In this document: piece after piece, positions 1 through 7,083 of the stretch
Layout: each line of letters opens with the position of its first letter
Numbering within the stretch: position 1 is the first letter of the stretch
DNA from: DAOTZS01 sp034434335
GTDB taxonomy: Bacteria > Chloroflexota > Anaerolineae > CG2-30-64-16
Reading direction: 5' to 3'
NCBI GenBank assembly: GCA_034434335.1
Contig: DAOTZS010000018.1
Location: forward strand, 1 to 38,903
DNA length: 38,903 bases
Made by a program: the position numbers and the translations under genes
The notes under the pieces: model-generated
Database searches by the model: none
What the model was told of the DNA's origin: nothing
What the model saw: only the letters and a program-made list of their open reading frames with translations

Positions 1-479
1 AGGTCATCCAGGTCCTGTTGGGCCTGGGCGAGCTGGTATTCGGCCTTGGCAATCGCCAGGTCGGCCTGCGCCAACTCCAGCTCCGTGGCCGGCGTCTCCA
101 GCTCCGCCAACTTCTTCTCCGCCGCCTCCAACGCACTGCGCGCCTCATCCACCGCCTGCTGGTACGGAGCCGGGTCTATCGCCGCCAACTCCTGCCCCGC
201 TACCACCTCATGTCCCGCCTTCACCCCCACCCGCACCACCTCCGCCGTCCCACTCATCCGGGCAAACTTCAAATCCTCCTGCCGGCTCGATGCCAGCTCA
301 CCCACCACCTTGACCGTCGCCCGCAGACTGCCCCGCGTCACCTCCACAAGCTGGGTGTAGCTGCCACCCTCCGGCACAGTCGTCTGCGCTGCACTCCGGC
401 TGCGCAATAACCACAACCCACCCACAGCCAATACGAGGACAAGCAGTATTGCGATCCCGGTTCGGCTGGCTCGTTTCAT
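1..479 (-). CDS. HlyD/MacA-type periplasmic adaptor subunit, partial (N-terminal part)
   Basis: This is the N-terminal 159 codons of a membrane-fusion (adaptor) protein of the HlyD/MacA type; the rest lies beyond the window start. Such proteins link an inner-membrane ABC or RND exporter to the cell exterior. The frame opens with MKRASR, a hydrophobic anchor at about residues 8-22, then a linker and a biotinyl-lipoyl-like half (around VKVVGELAS, VVRVGVKAGHEV and GQELAAID). An Ala/Glu-rich heptad stretch follows (EARSALEAAEKKLAELE), the start of the coiled-coil hairpin. The start at 479 has GGAGG 8 nt upstream. The gene is third in a minus-strand run after the ABC ATPase and the DUF5666 protein, so it is probably co-expressed. 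A MacB-like permease would be expected outside the window. The family is clear; the substrate cannot be told. Confidence 0.85.
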   Translation of the reverse strand, partial: MKRASRTGIAILLVLVLAVGGLWLLRSRSAAQTTVPEGGSYTQLVEVTRGSLRATVKVVGELASSRQEDLKFARMSGTAEVVRVGVKAGHEVVAGQELAAIDPAPYQQAVDEARSALEAAEKKLAELETPATELELAQADLAIAKAEYQLAQAQQDLDD

Positions 480-527
480 CCTCTGGCCCTCCACCTGCTC
501 CAAGCAAGATTCTCAAAATTGCAGACC

Positions 528-1001
528 CTATGGCGAGGGTGTCGCACCAGGGGTGGCACCCGGCGCGAAGCCACCGAAGCGACCAGGTGGGGCTACCTGC
601 ACTGAGCGCGCCGTAATGGTGCCATCATTCCCACGGCTGCCAGAGATGATTACCGCTTCCCCCACCTGCAGGTCGCTGAGCGTAACACTCATATTCTTCT
701 CGATCAGGGTCGTGTCGGTCACATGTACCTGGATTTGCTGACCATTGTTGTCCTTGATCATCAAGAAGCCTTCGCCCACCTGTTCGATCTGGCCGAAGAC
801 CATCCCCGCGCCGGCCCGTGGCCCAGGAGTCCCTGGCGTCCCTAATGGGAATGGCCCACCCTGCCCCATAAAAGCCTGCCGGCGAGCGGTGAACTGCGCC
901 TGAGCCTGATTCTGGCCGTAGACAGTACCGGCGTAGAAACTGCCGCCGGCTACGGCCAGCAGGACTACCACACCCAAGATGAGTCGTAAAGTCCGGTTCA
1001 T
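528..1001 (-). CDS. Membrane-anchored DUF5666-type protein
   Basis: 157-residue protein with an N-terminal signal or anchor segment (residues about 5-24, hydrophobic, then AGTVYGQNQ) and a Gly/Pro-rich linker. It has one small beta-rich domain at about residues 68-140 (GQIEQVGEGFLMIKDNNGQQIQVHVTD split by short turns), resembling DUF5666/OB-like extracytoplasmic domains. The C-terminal tail is Pro/Gly/Ala-rich. Its ATG overlaps the TGA of the upstream ABC ATPase by 4 nt (ATGA), indicating translational coupling, and the adaptor gene follows within 50 nt. It may therefore be an accessory factor of the exporter, although that role is only inferred from position. No catalytic motif is visible. 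The DUF5666 assignment comes from reading the repeat pattern and is moderately secure. Confidence 0.75.
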   Translation of the reverse strand: MNRTLRLILGVVVLLAVAGGSFYAGTVYGQNQAQAQFTARRQAFMGQGGPFPLGTPGTPGPRAGAGMVFGQIEQVGEGFLMIKDNNGQQIQVHVTDTTLIEKNMSVTLSDLQVGEAVIISGSRGNDGTITARSVQVAPPGRFGGFAPGATPGATPSP

Positions 1002-1780
1002 ACCCCCTGTTCTCCATGTGCTGCGCTGATCAGAGCTTGCCCGGCGCGGCGCGTATGCCTGACTGGCTCATCACCCACGAGCAGGCCGTCGCCCAGGCGG
1101 ACGATCCGCCGCGTATGCGCCGCGATATCCGGTTCATGCGTGACGATAATGATGGTAATGCCGTACTGTTCGTTCAGGTCCTGGAAGATACGCATCACCT
1201 CCTCGCCTGCTTTGGAATCCAGATTGCCCGTAGGCTCGTCGGCCAGGATGATGCTGGGCTGGTTGACCAGGGCGCGGGCAATGGCCACCCGCTGCTGTTC
1301 GCCGCCTGACAGTTCATTAGGCCGATGGTAAAGACGGTCACCCAACCCCACCTTTCGCAGCGCCTCGATGCAACGTTGGCGGCCATTGGCGATGCCGGCA
1401 TAGATCAGCGGTAGCTCCACGTTGGCCAGGGCAGTAGTGCGCGGCAGCAGGTTGAAATTCTGGAAGACAAAGCCGATCTTGCGGTTGCGGATCTCGGCCA
1501 GCCGGTCATCGCTCATGGCGCCCACATCCTGGCCGTCGAGGCGGTAGGTGCCAGTGGTGGGCACGTCGAGCGCGCCCAGGATATTCATGAGGGTGGATTT
1601 GCCTGACCCCGACGGCCCCATGATTGCCAACATCTCGCCAGGGTAGATCTGCAGGGAAACGCCCCGCAGCGCGTGCACGGCGACTTCACCCATGCGGTAG
1701 GTCTTGGTTACGTCGTTGAGCTCGATAAGCGGCTGACGTGTCTCCACAGGCCCCCCATACCATTGCAGCTGACCATTCAT
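998..1780 (-). CDS. ABC transporter ATP-binding protein, MacB/LolD type
   Basis: 260-residue nucleotide-binding subunit of the MacB/LolD (FtsE-like) class, which powers export of lipoproteins, peptides or drugs together with a FtsX-type permease and an adaptor. Visible motifs are Walker A GPSGSGKST (about residues 55-63), Q-loop QNFNLLP, signature LSGGEQQRVAIARAL, Walker B ILADEPTGNLD and the switch His in VTHEP. The listed ATG has no ribosome site and lies 10 nt past a strong hairpin (1791-1814). A GTG at 1747, preceded by a run of six G, is an alternative start. A promoter-like pair, TTGACC (1790-1785) and TGCAAT (1767-1762) spaced by 17 nt on the minus strand, would restart transcription after the hairpin and favours the GTG. 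The gene ends in a 4-nt overlap with the DUF5666 gene. The substrate is unknown. Confidence 0.93.
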   Translation of the reverse strand: MNGQLQWYGGPVETRQPLIELNDVTKTYRMGEVAVHALRGVSLQIYPGEMLAIMGPSGSGKSTLMNILGALDVPTTGTYRLDGQDVGAMSDDRLAEIRNRKIGFVFQNFNLLPRTTALANVELPLIYAGIANGRQRCIEALRKVGLGDRLYHRPNELSGGEQQRVAIARALVNQPSIILADEPTGNLDSKAGEEVMRIFQDLNEQYGITIIIVTHEPDIAAHTRRIVRLGDGLLVGDEPVRHTRRAGQALISAAHGEQGV

Positions 1781-1790
1781 AAACGGTCAA

Positions 1791-1814
1791 GAGGGGGCAG
1801 AAGTCTGCCCCCTC
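1791..1814 (-). terminator. Strong palindrome, probable terminator or attenuator before the ABC gene
   Basis: A perfect inverted repeat (GAGGGGGCAGA, 2-nt centre, TCTGCCCCCTC) between the DUF2680-like gene and the ABC ATPase. In the minus-strand direction it is followed by TTGACCGTTT, which is not a clean T-tract, so it may attenuate rather than fully stop transcription. Confidence 0.55.
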
Positions 1815-1866
1815 TTCTTACCTCAGGCGGGCGCTCCTGGTAAGGAGCCGCCCAGGCCGGCCGACC

Positions 1867-2418
1867 TCAGGACGACGTGCCCGTTGTAGAGTTGCTTGGA
1901 GCAGGTACGGGCACCCCGCCCCAGAAGCCACGCATCCCGCGCATACCACCACGCATCCCGGGACCGAAGCCGAAACCAAAGCCCCGTCCACCAGGGATAT
2001 AGCCCTTCTCCAGGCCTTGCAGGAGCCAATCCGCCTGTTCCTGGGTGATCTTGCCATCTTCCACCGCCTTGGCGATGGCGTCCTTCATGGCCTGGATCCG
2101 AGCCGTCTGAAGAGCTTCCTGCACCTTACTCAGCTCAACCCCCTGGGCCTCCGCGATCTCTGCCAGCGTCTTACCGCTGTGCAATTCCTCGAAGAGCTGG
2201 GTGGGGGTCAGGTTCAGTGCCTTGGCGATGGCATCGAACTCAGACCACGCGCCACCTCTCCAGAAGCCGAAACCCTTACCCCACAAGCCCCCGCAGGGGG
2301 GTGTAGGCGTGGCCTGGGCCGAAGGCGTGTCGGACTGGGCCAGAGCTACGCCCCCAACCGTCAGGGCCACCGCCACAGTAAGCGCCAGAATACCCGCTAC
2401 AGTTAACCACCGCTTCAT
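1867..2418 (-). CDS. Secreted DUF2680-like protein
   Basis: About 183 residues. A signal peptide at residues 1-27 ends in ALA before QSDTP. A Gly/Trp-rich segment follows, then two helical segments: a LysM/HTH-like stretch (ALNLTPTQLFEELHSGKTLAEIA) split into a helix-turn pattern, and the block AVEDGKITQEQADWLLQGL typical of DUF2680 (YckD-like) secreted proteins. The tail is rich in Gly, Phe, Met and Arg (repeated GFGFG and RGGMRGMRG). I placed the start at the ATG 2418; the GTG at 2424 is better spaced from the AGGAGG (5 nt) and is equally possible. It lies upstream of the exporter genes on the same strand but is separated from them by the hairpin. The function of this family is not established; a cell-envelope or metal-related role would be a guess. 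Confidence 0.8.
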   Translation of the reverse strand: MKRWLTVAGILALTVAVALTVGGVALAQSDTPSAQATPTPPCGGLWGKGFGFWRGGAWSEFDAIAKALNLTPTQLFEELHSGKTLAEIAEAQGVELSKVQEALQTARIQAMKDAIAKAVEDGKITQEQADWLLQGLEKGYIPGGRGFGFGFGPGMRGGMRGMRGFWGGVPVPAPSNSTTGTSS

Positions 2419-2732
2419 CCTCACATTCACCTCCTCATCTCTCAGAATCACCGGCCGGGCTCCGCCCGCCTGTCAATTGTAGTCTAGCCCAGATGGATTA
2501 AGATTTGATGATGATGGGGCAAGTTTGTCCTTGTCCCACCAGAGTTCTCCGAGCAAGCCAGCAGCCGATTTGAACTACCGATGAGATTGATCCATAATGG
2601 TGTCATAGTGCAAGGCAGCAAGGTTTGTAATGTTGCGTTCGTGGTAAGCCACGCAGCGCAACGGAGTGGCATCAGACGGCACTGCACTTCGTTGCGTGCC
2701 TGGCTATGAACGCGTTATACGAGGAGGGAAAG
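2419..2732. other. Divergent intergenic region before the GH32 gene
   Basis: 314 bp between divergent genes, with no convincing ORF. It holds the minus-strand Shine-Dalgarno of the DUF2680-like gene, a candidate plus-strand promoter (2570-2598) and, in the presumed GH32 leader, a nested hairpin. In that hairpin GTTGCG (2633-2638) pairs with CGCAAC (2657-2662), enclosing CGTGG-TAAG-CCACG (2640-2653). Confidence 0.5.
2570..2598 (+). promoter_or_regulatory. Candidate sigma70-type promoter for the GH32 gene
   Basis: TTGAAC (2570-2575) and CATAAT (2593-2598) are separated by exactly 17 nt, about 135 nt before the GH32 start. The match to consensus is good; there is no experimental support. Confidence 0.5.
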
Positions 2733-4166
2733 ATGTCTCAACCCATAAGGCAGCAGTCGCCACCCGGGATCGGCGCAGCCGATCCGCACCGGCCGTGCTA
2801 TCACTTCCTGCCGCCCGCCCACTGGATGAACGACCCCAATGGGCTGATCCGGTGGAAAGGGAAATATCACCTCTTCTACCAACACAACCCCTTTGCGGCC
2901 ACCTGGGGCCTGATGCACTGGGGACACGCTGTGAGCGAAGACCTGGTGCACTGGCGGCATCTCCCCATTGCCCTCACCCCCACGCCCGGCGGCCCCGACC
3001 AAGACGGCTGCTGGTCGGGTTGCGCCGTGAACGACCGGGGCACGCCGACTCTGATTTACACAGGCGTGCAAAAGGGCCACCAACGGCCGTGTCTGGCCAC
3101 CAGCCGGGACGATGACCTGCTCACATGGGAGAAGTACGCCGGCAACCCGGTGATCTCTGCCCCTCCCGCTGGGCTGGAGGTCATCGGCTTTCGCGATCAT
3201 AGCGTGTGGCAAGAGGGGGATGCCTGGTACCAACTCATCGGTTCAGGCATCCAGGGCATTGGCGGCACAGCATTGCTCTATCGCTCCCCCGACTTGCGGC
3301 ATTGGGAGTACATAGGCCCCTTGTGCATAGGCCATCGGGAGGAAACCGGCGAGATGTGGGAATGCCCGGATTTCTTTGCCTTAGGCGAGAAGCATGTGTT
3401 GATCGTCTCGCCCATTCCGCTCCGGAAGGCCATTTACTGGACTGGCACCTATGCTGGCCACCGGTTTACACCAGAGGTTCAGGGGGTCGTGGACTACGGC
3501 GGGCATTTCTACGCGCCGCAAACCTTCTGCGATGATAGGGGCCGGCGCATCCTTTTCGGCTGGCTGTGGGAGGGCCGCAGCGGCGAGGCATGCCAGACAG
3601 CCGGCTGGGCAGGCGTGATGTCTTTGCCACGGGTGTTATCCCTGCGCCCAGACGGACAGTTGAGCCAGACCCCAGCGCCGGAAGTCGAGCGCCTGCGGGG
3701 ACAGCACTGGCGCTTCGAGGACATTGAGGTATCGCCAACCTCAACGGGCGCTCTGAGCGAGATCCAGGGGGATTCGCTGGAGATCCTGGCTGAGTTTGAA
3801 CCCGGCGAGGCCACCGAGTTCGGAATCCGGGTGCGCTGTTCGCCCGACGGGGTCGAGCAAACGGAGATCGTCTACGACCGCCTGGAGAAGCGATTGGCCG
3901 TGAACCGAGAGCACTCAAGCCTGGACCCCGCAACCCATCGAGACACCTTCGCGGCCCCGCTGGGGTCTGCTGCTGATGAGAAGTTAACCCTGCACATCTT
4001 CTTGGATCGCTCTGTAGTAGAGGTGTTCGCGAACGATCAGATCTGTCTTACCAGCCGGATCTATCCTGCTCGGAGTGATAGCCTTGGCCTTGATCTCTGG
4101 GTGCAAGATGGGAGCGCCAGGCTGAGGTCATTGGATGTCTGGGAAATGCGCTCGATCTACGGCTAA
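2733..4166 (+). CDS. Glycoside hydrolase family 32 (beta-fructofuranosidase / sucrose-6-phosphate hydrolase type)
   Basis: 477-residue enzyme expected to hydrolyse beta-fructofuranosidic bonds in sucrose, sucrose-6-phosphate or fructo-oligosaccharides. The N-terminal five-bladed propeller carries WMNDPNG with nucleophile D34, FRDH with transition-state Asp D155 and WECPDF with acid/base E210. The C-terminal beta-sandwich ends with LHIFLDRSVVEVFAND, typical of the family. The usual FRDP motif reads FRDH here; the catalytic Asp is kept. The start at 2733 follows GAGGAGGG by 4 nt; the in-frame ATG at 2706 lacks such a site. There is no signal peptide, so it is cytoplasmic. No transporter or kinase is adjacent. 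Its stop codon lies only 7 nt from a miniature element that separates it from the convergent guaB gene. The exact substrate is not determinable. Confidence 0.95.
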   Translation: MSQPIRQQSPPGIGAADPHRPCYHFLPPAHWMNDPNGLIRWKGKYHLFYQHNPFAATWGLMHWGHAVSEDLVHWRHLPIALTPTPGGPDQDGCWSGCAVNDRGTPTLIYTGVQKGHQRPCLATSRDDDLLTWEKYAGNPVISAPPAGLEVIGFRDHSVWQEGDAWYQLIGSGIQGIGGTALLYRSPDLRHWEYIGPLCIGHREETGEMWECPDFFALGEKHVLIVSPIPLRKAIYWTGTYAGHRFTPEVQGVVDYGGHFYAPQTFCDDRGRRILFGWLWEGRSGEACQTAGWAGVMSLPRVLSLRPDGQLSQTPAPEVERLRGQHWRFEDIEVSPTSTGALSEIQGDSLEILAEFEPGEATEFGIRVRCSPDGVEQTEIVYDRLEKRLAVNREHSSLDPATHRDTFAAPLGSAADEKLTLHIFLDRSVVEVFANDQICLTSRIYPARSDSLGLDLWVQDGSARLRSLDVWEMRSIYG

Positions 4167-4173
4167 AGTGGGT

Positions 4174-4363
4174 GTAACTATTCAGGCCGATCGAAATCGT
4201 CCCTCCTGGGCACTTCGTGCCGGGTGTCGGCCTCCGCCGACACCCGGCACGTATGCATCATGAGAAAGGTCGGCAAAGGCCGACCACTGGCCGCAGGCCC
4301 AAAAAGGGTGACGCCTCGGGCAAGCCCTCGGCGTGGCCCTTCCAGTCACCGCTGAATAGTTAC
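4174..4363 (+). mobile_element. IS66-like miniature element (MITE family A), copy 1
   Basis: 190 bp bounded by GTAACTATTCAGGC and its inverted match GCTGAATAGTTAC. It is flanked by 8-bp near-duplicates, AAGTGGGT (4166-4173) and GAGCGGGT (4364-4371), 6 of 8 identical. It contains a 15-bp perfect hairpin (arms 4217-4231 and 4236-4250, loop CTCC) and further hairpins around GGTCGGC/GCCGACC. It encodes nothing credible. 5'-GTAA ends and 8-bp duplications are known for IS66-family transposons. It sits exactly between the stop codons of the convergent GH32 and guaB genes and probably serves as their shared structured 3' region. Confidence 0.8.
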
Positions 4364-4370
4364 GAGCGGG

Positions 4371-5810
4371 TTACAATACTTCCACATCGTGAGGCAGCGA
4401 TTCCTGCCAGCCACTGGGGGTGATCTGGACGAAGACAGCCTTCTCCTGCAACTCGCCGATGGTGTGAGCGCCACAGTAACTCATCCCGGAGCGTAGCCCG
4501 CCAACCAATTGGGCCAGCACGTCCTTGACCGCCCCACGATAGGGCACGGCCGCCTCTACGCCTTCGGACACATACTCGTCTATCTCCTCCTGGGTGATCC
4601 AGCCCTCACCCTCGCGGGCCTTGCGTACCGCCTTGGCCTGGAGAGAGGCCATGCCGCGGGAAGTCTTGTAGCGGTGGCCTCCCCTGGTCATGATAAGGCC
4701 AGGGCTCTCATCGGTGCCGGCCAGGAGGCTGCCGATCATCACGGTGGCAGCGCCGGCCGCCAGGGCTTTGACGATATCGCCGGAGCGCCGGATGCCGCCA
4801 TCAGCGATGATGGGGATGCCCGCCGGGCGGGCGGCGGCAGCGCAGGCCATGACGGCCGAGAGTTGCGGCACCCCGGCGCCGGCCACCAGCCTGGTGATGC
4901 AGATGGAGCCCGGTCCAACCCCCACTTTCACGGCATCGGCGCCGGCCTCAATCAGGCGGAGGGTGCCGTCGGCGGTGGCCACATTGCCGCCGATCACCTG
5001 GGCCTCTGGGAAGCGGCGCTTTATGGCCCGGATCATGTTCACGATCATCTGCGAATCCCCATGGGCGATATCCACCACGATGCAATCCGCGCCGGCGGCC
5101 AACAGGGCCTCCACTCGCTGCAACTCCTTCTCCCTCACCCCTACGGCCGCGCCCACGGCCAGGCGGCCACGGCTATCGCGGGTGGCCTTGGGAAATTGTA
5201 CAATCTTCATGATGTCTTTCAGGGTGATGAGACCGGCCACCCGGCCCTGGTTGTCCACCAGGGGCAGTTTCTCAATACGATGCTCGTGCAGGAGACGCTT
5301 GGCCTCCTCCAGGGTGGTATGGGCCGGGGCGGTGATCACCGGCCGGCGCATGACCTGGGTAAGGGGCCGTCCGTTATCGTTCTCAAACAAGAGGTCGCGG
5401 GTGGTCACGATGCCCACCAGACGCCGGTCGCCGTCCAGGATCAGGATGCCTCCTGTTCCCGTCTCCTCCATTACGCGTCGGGCATCGGCCACTGTGCTCT
5501 CTACCGTCAGAGCGATGGGATCATCCACCACGTAAGACTCTGCCTTCTTCACGCGGGTGATCTGTTGGGCCTGCTCCTGGATAGACATGAAACGGTGGAT
5601 GATGCCGATGCCCCCCTCTCGGGCCATGGCGATGGCCATGTCGCTCTCAGTGACGGTGTCCATATTGGCGGAGATGATGGGGATCTGGAGTGGAATCTTG
5701 GGCGTGAGCCACGTCTGGGTAGAGACAGTTTTCCGGGATACAATATCTGAATACTGGGGCACCAACAAGACATCATCATAGGTCAGGGCAATTTCTGGCA
5801 AGATCCTCAT
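4371..5810 (-). CDS. guaB: Inosine-5'-monophosphate dehydrogenase
   Basis: 479-residue IMP dehydrogenase, which oxidises IMP to XMP with NAD+ in guanine nucleotide synthesis, in the cytoplasm. The N-terminal barrel begins with LTYDDVLLVPQYSDI. A pair of CBS domains occupies about residues 90-205. The catalytic loop GPGSICITR carries the thioimidate-forming Cys304. The dehydrogenase core has IADGGIRRSGDI and IGSLLAGTDESPG, and the C-terminal part has VPYRGAVKDVLAQL and GGLRSGMSYCGA. The length matches the family. The start at 5810 uses an AGGAGA about 10 nt upstream; an in-frame ATG 30 nt earlier (5840) lies inside a 21-bp direct repeat created by an insertion and is less likely. The upstream region is disrupted by two mobile-like elements, so the 5' leader may be unusually long. 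Confidence 0.97.
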   Translation of the reverse strand: MRILPEIALTYDDVLLVPQYSDIVSRKTVSTQTWLTPKIPLQIPIISANMDTVTESDMAIAMAREGGIGIIHRFMSIQEQAQQITRVKKAESYVVDDPIALTVESTVADARRVMEETGTGGILILDGDRRLVGIVTTRDLLFENDNGRPLTQVMRRPVITAPAHTTLEEAKRLLHEHRIEKLPLVDNQGRVAGLITLKDIMKIVQFPKATRDSRGRLAVGAAVGVREKELQRVEALLAAGADCIVVDIAHGDSQMIVNMIRAIKRRFPEAQVIGGNVATADGTLRLIEAGADAVKVGVGPGSICITRLVAGAGVPQLSAVMACAAAARPAGIPIIADGGIRRSGDIVKALAAGAATVMIGSLLAGTDESPGLIMTRGGHRYKTSRGMASLQAKAVRKAREGEGWITQEEIDEYVSEGVEAAVPYRGAVKDVLAQLVGGLRSGMSYCGAHTIGELQEKAVFVQITPSGWQESLPHDVEVL

Positions 5811-5830
5811 GGCACTCGCTTCTCCTGTAA

Positions 5831-6130
5831 CGACCCTCATCGTAAGAACCCATTGGCATCAAGTTAACGGTCAAAGCTACCCTCCCCTGCCGCGCCCCCC
5901 TACGGGGGGCTGGCGGGGGAGAGTGGCCGCAGGCCGGGTGGGGGCCTCCGCGGCACTTCTACAGAGCCGGCAGACTGGCCCCCACCCTGGCCCTCCCCCG
6001 CTGCGCCCCGGTACGGGCAGCGACGCTGTGCCCGTACCGGGCTGGCAGGGGAGGGTATTCGTCCCCCCAAGAGAGAGCAACTACTTGGGCTCCTTACTTG
6101 ATGCATATGCGACCCTCATCGTAAGAACCC
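5831..6130. mobile_element. Insertion flanked by a 21-bp direct repeat in the guaB leader
   Basis: An identical 21-bp sequence occurs at 5831-5851 and 6110-6130. The 258 bp between them start and end with an inverted pair, GCATCAAGT (5856-5864) and ACTTGATGC (6096-6104). Inside lies a second, longer inverted-repeat unit (5878-6057). The arrangement looks like an inserted small element with an unusually long target duplication, or a tandem duplication later invaded. No protein is encoded. Confidence 0.5.
5878..6057. repeat. 180-bp GC-rich element with 14-bp perfect terminal inverted repeats
   Basis: The left end TACCCTCCCCTGCC (5878-5891) is matched by GGCAGGGGAGGGTA (6044-6057). Inside are further palindromes, such as CCCCCC-TA-CGGGGGG and GGTACGGGCA paired with TGCCCGTACC. 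It is MITE-like, but no clear short target duplication is seen directly at its ends. It lies between the probable guaB promoter and the guaB start. Confidence 0.6.
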
Positions 6131-6145
6131 TATGCCGCGGAAGAA

Positions 6146-6174
6146 TACATATGTAGCTTGACGGGATGATTCAA
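6146..6174 (-). promoter_or_regulatory. Candidate guaB promoter
   Basis: On the minus strand, TTGAAT (6174-6169) and TATGTA (6151-6146) are 17 nt apart. The -10 match is weak. It abuts the target duplication of MITE family A copy 2 (6175-6182) and lies about 340 nt before the guaB start because of the insertion at 5831-6130. Confidence 0.3.
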
Positions 6175-6182
6175 TTTTTGTC

Positions 6183-6372
6183 TTAACCATTCAGGCCGAT
6201 TGAAATCACCCCTCCTGGGCACTTCGTGCCGGGTGTCGGCCTCCGCCGACACCCTTCATGTATGTATCATGAGAAAGGTCGGCGAAGGCCGACCACTGGC
6301 CGCAGGCCCAAAAAGGGTGACGCCTCGGGCGAGCCCTCGGCGTGGCCCTTCCAGTCAGCGCTGAATAGTTAC
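6183..6372 (+). mobile_element. IS66-like miniature element (MITE family A), copy 2
   Basis: 190 bp, about 95 percent similar by eye to copy 1 and in the same orientation. It starts TTAACCATTCAGG and ends GCTGAATAGTTAC. The flanking 8-mers TTTTTGTC (6175-6182) and TTTTCGTC (6373-6380) match at 7 of 8 positions, as expected for a target duplication. It contains the same internal hairpins (GGGTGTCGGC/GCCGACACCC and GGTCGGC/GCCGACC). It lies between the membrane-protein gene ending at 6428 and the guaB leader. Confidence 0.82.
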
Positions 6373-6427
6373 TTTTCGTCTTCCCTAAGCTCTTATGATA
6401 CCACGATCCCCCATTATTGCAACGCCT

Positions 6428-7081
6428 TCAGTCGTGACCACCTACAACGCGGCGCACTGCCTCCAGAAACTCCCTGGCCGGCATCTCCTCCAACCCGCTC
6501 AGGTGCATGAAGAGGATAAGATGTGGTTGGCGCTGGCGTAGCGAGAGGCGCTGGACAAAACGGCCATAGCGCTCGAGAAAGGGCCGTACCTTTTCCCCCA
6601 GCGCGGCCTGCGCGTCTGAACGGGTGGCCATCCCCAGCCCGGCCGGCATCTCCTGCCAGTGCCAGGGATGGCTCCCCGCAGCCCGATCCAATGCGCGACG
6701 CAACTTGCCCCGCCATGGCACCACCTCGAACTCCTGCTGTGGCTCAGACTGCAGGGCGGCACGCACGATCAGCAGGTCCCGCTTGCCGCGCAACAGCTCG
6801 ATCCCCCACAGCGGCCACAGCTCGCGCGTCAACAACAGATAGGTGAGCTGGAGCTGCCGGAACGGCGGATTGGCATTGGCTACCGTCACCTGCGCGCCCG
6901 AGCTCATCGTGCCTACCCATTTCCAGCTCGTTACGCCGCCCAGGCCGCGCAACCCGCTCTGAAGCCAATACCCGATAGTCTGGCTCCGCCGGCGGTTCAG
7001 CCACGTGCCGGTCAGATACCCGACTGCCAGCACGATCACCACGCCCCACATGATCTTCTCGCCTATCCCTGCCTCAGGCAT
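6428..7081 (-). CDS. Membrane-anchored protein of unknown function
   Basis: 217 residues; I do not recognise a family. One transmembrane helix lies near the N-terminus (about residues 11-28, VVIVLAVGYLTGTWL), followed by basic residues, so the rest is probably cytoplasmic. The soluble part has a beta-rich stretch and ends in helices (FVQRLSLRQRQPHLILFMHL). The start ATG at 7081 has GGAGG 5 nt upstream; a GTG two codons earlier overlaps the stop of the YfhO-like gene. It is the last gene of the GT2-GT39-YfhO operon and follows the YfhO-like stop by 2 nt, so it is surely co-translated with it. An accessory role in the glycosylation or polymer pathway is only inferred from context. Confidence 0.8.
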   Translation of the reverse strand: MPEAGIGEKIMWGVVIVLAVGYLTGTWLNRRRSQTIGYWLQSGLRGLGGVTSWKWVGTMSSGAQVTVANANPPFRQLQLTYLLLTRELWPLWGIELLRGKRDLLIVRAALQSEPQQEFEVVPWRGKLRRALDRAAGSHPWHWQEMPAGLGMATRSDAQAALGEKVRPFLERYGRFVQRLSLRQRQPHLILFMHLSGLEEMPAREFLEAVRRVVGGHD

Positions 7082-7083
7082 TA

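Noticed and set aside
2484..2687. Small minus-strand ORF of 67 codons in the GH32 upstream region
   Set aside because: No ribosome site, no family match, and it overlaps the candidate promoter and leader hairpin.
4509..5750. Long plus-strand ORF (413 codons) opposite guaB
   Set aside because: Antisense to a complete, highly conserved IMP dehydrogenase; its His/Gly/Ala-rich translation matches no family and is a by-product of GC-rich codon bias.
5811..6180. Riboswitch in the guaB leader
   Set aside because: The strong pairing comes from inverted-repeat elements; I could not see a purine or other known aptamer core.
4217..6510. Two similar small ORFs (starting MPGVGLRRHP) at 4217-4423 and 6226-6510
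   Set aside because: Their similarity comes only from the two copies of MITE family A; frames run through hairpins and have no ribosome sites.
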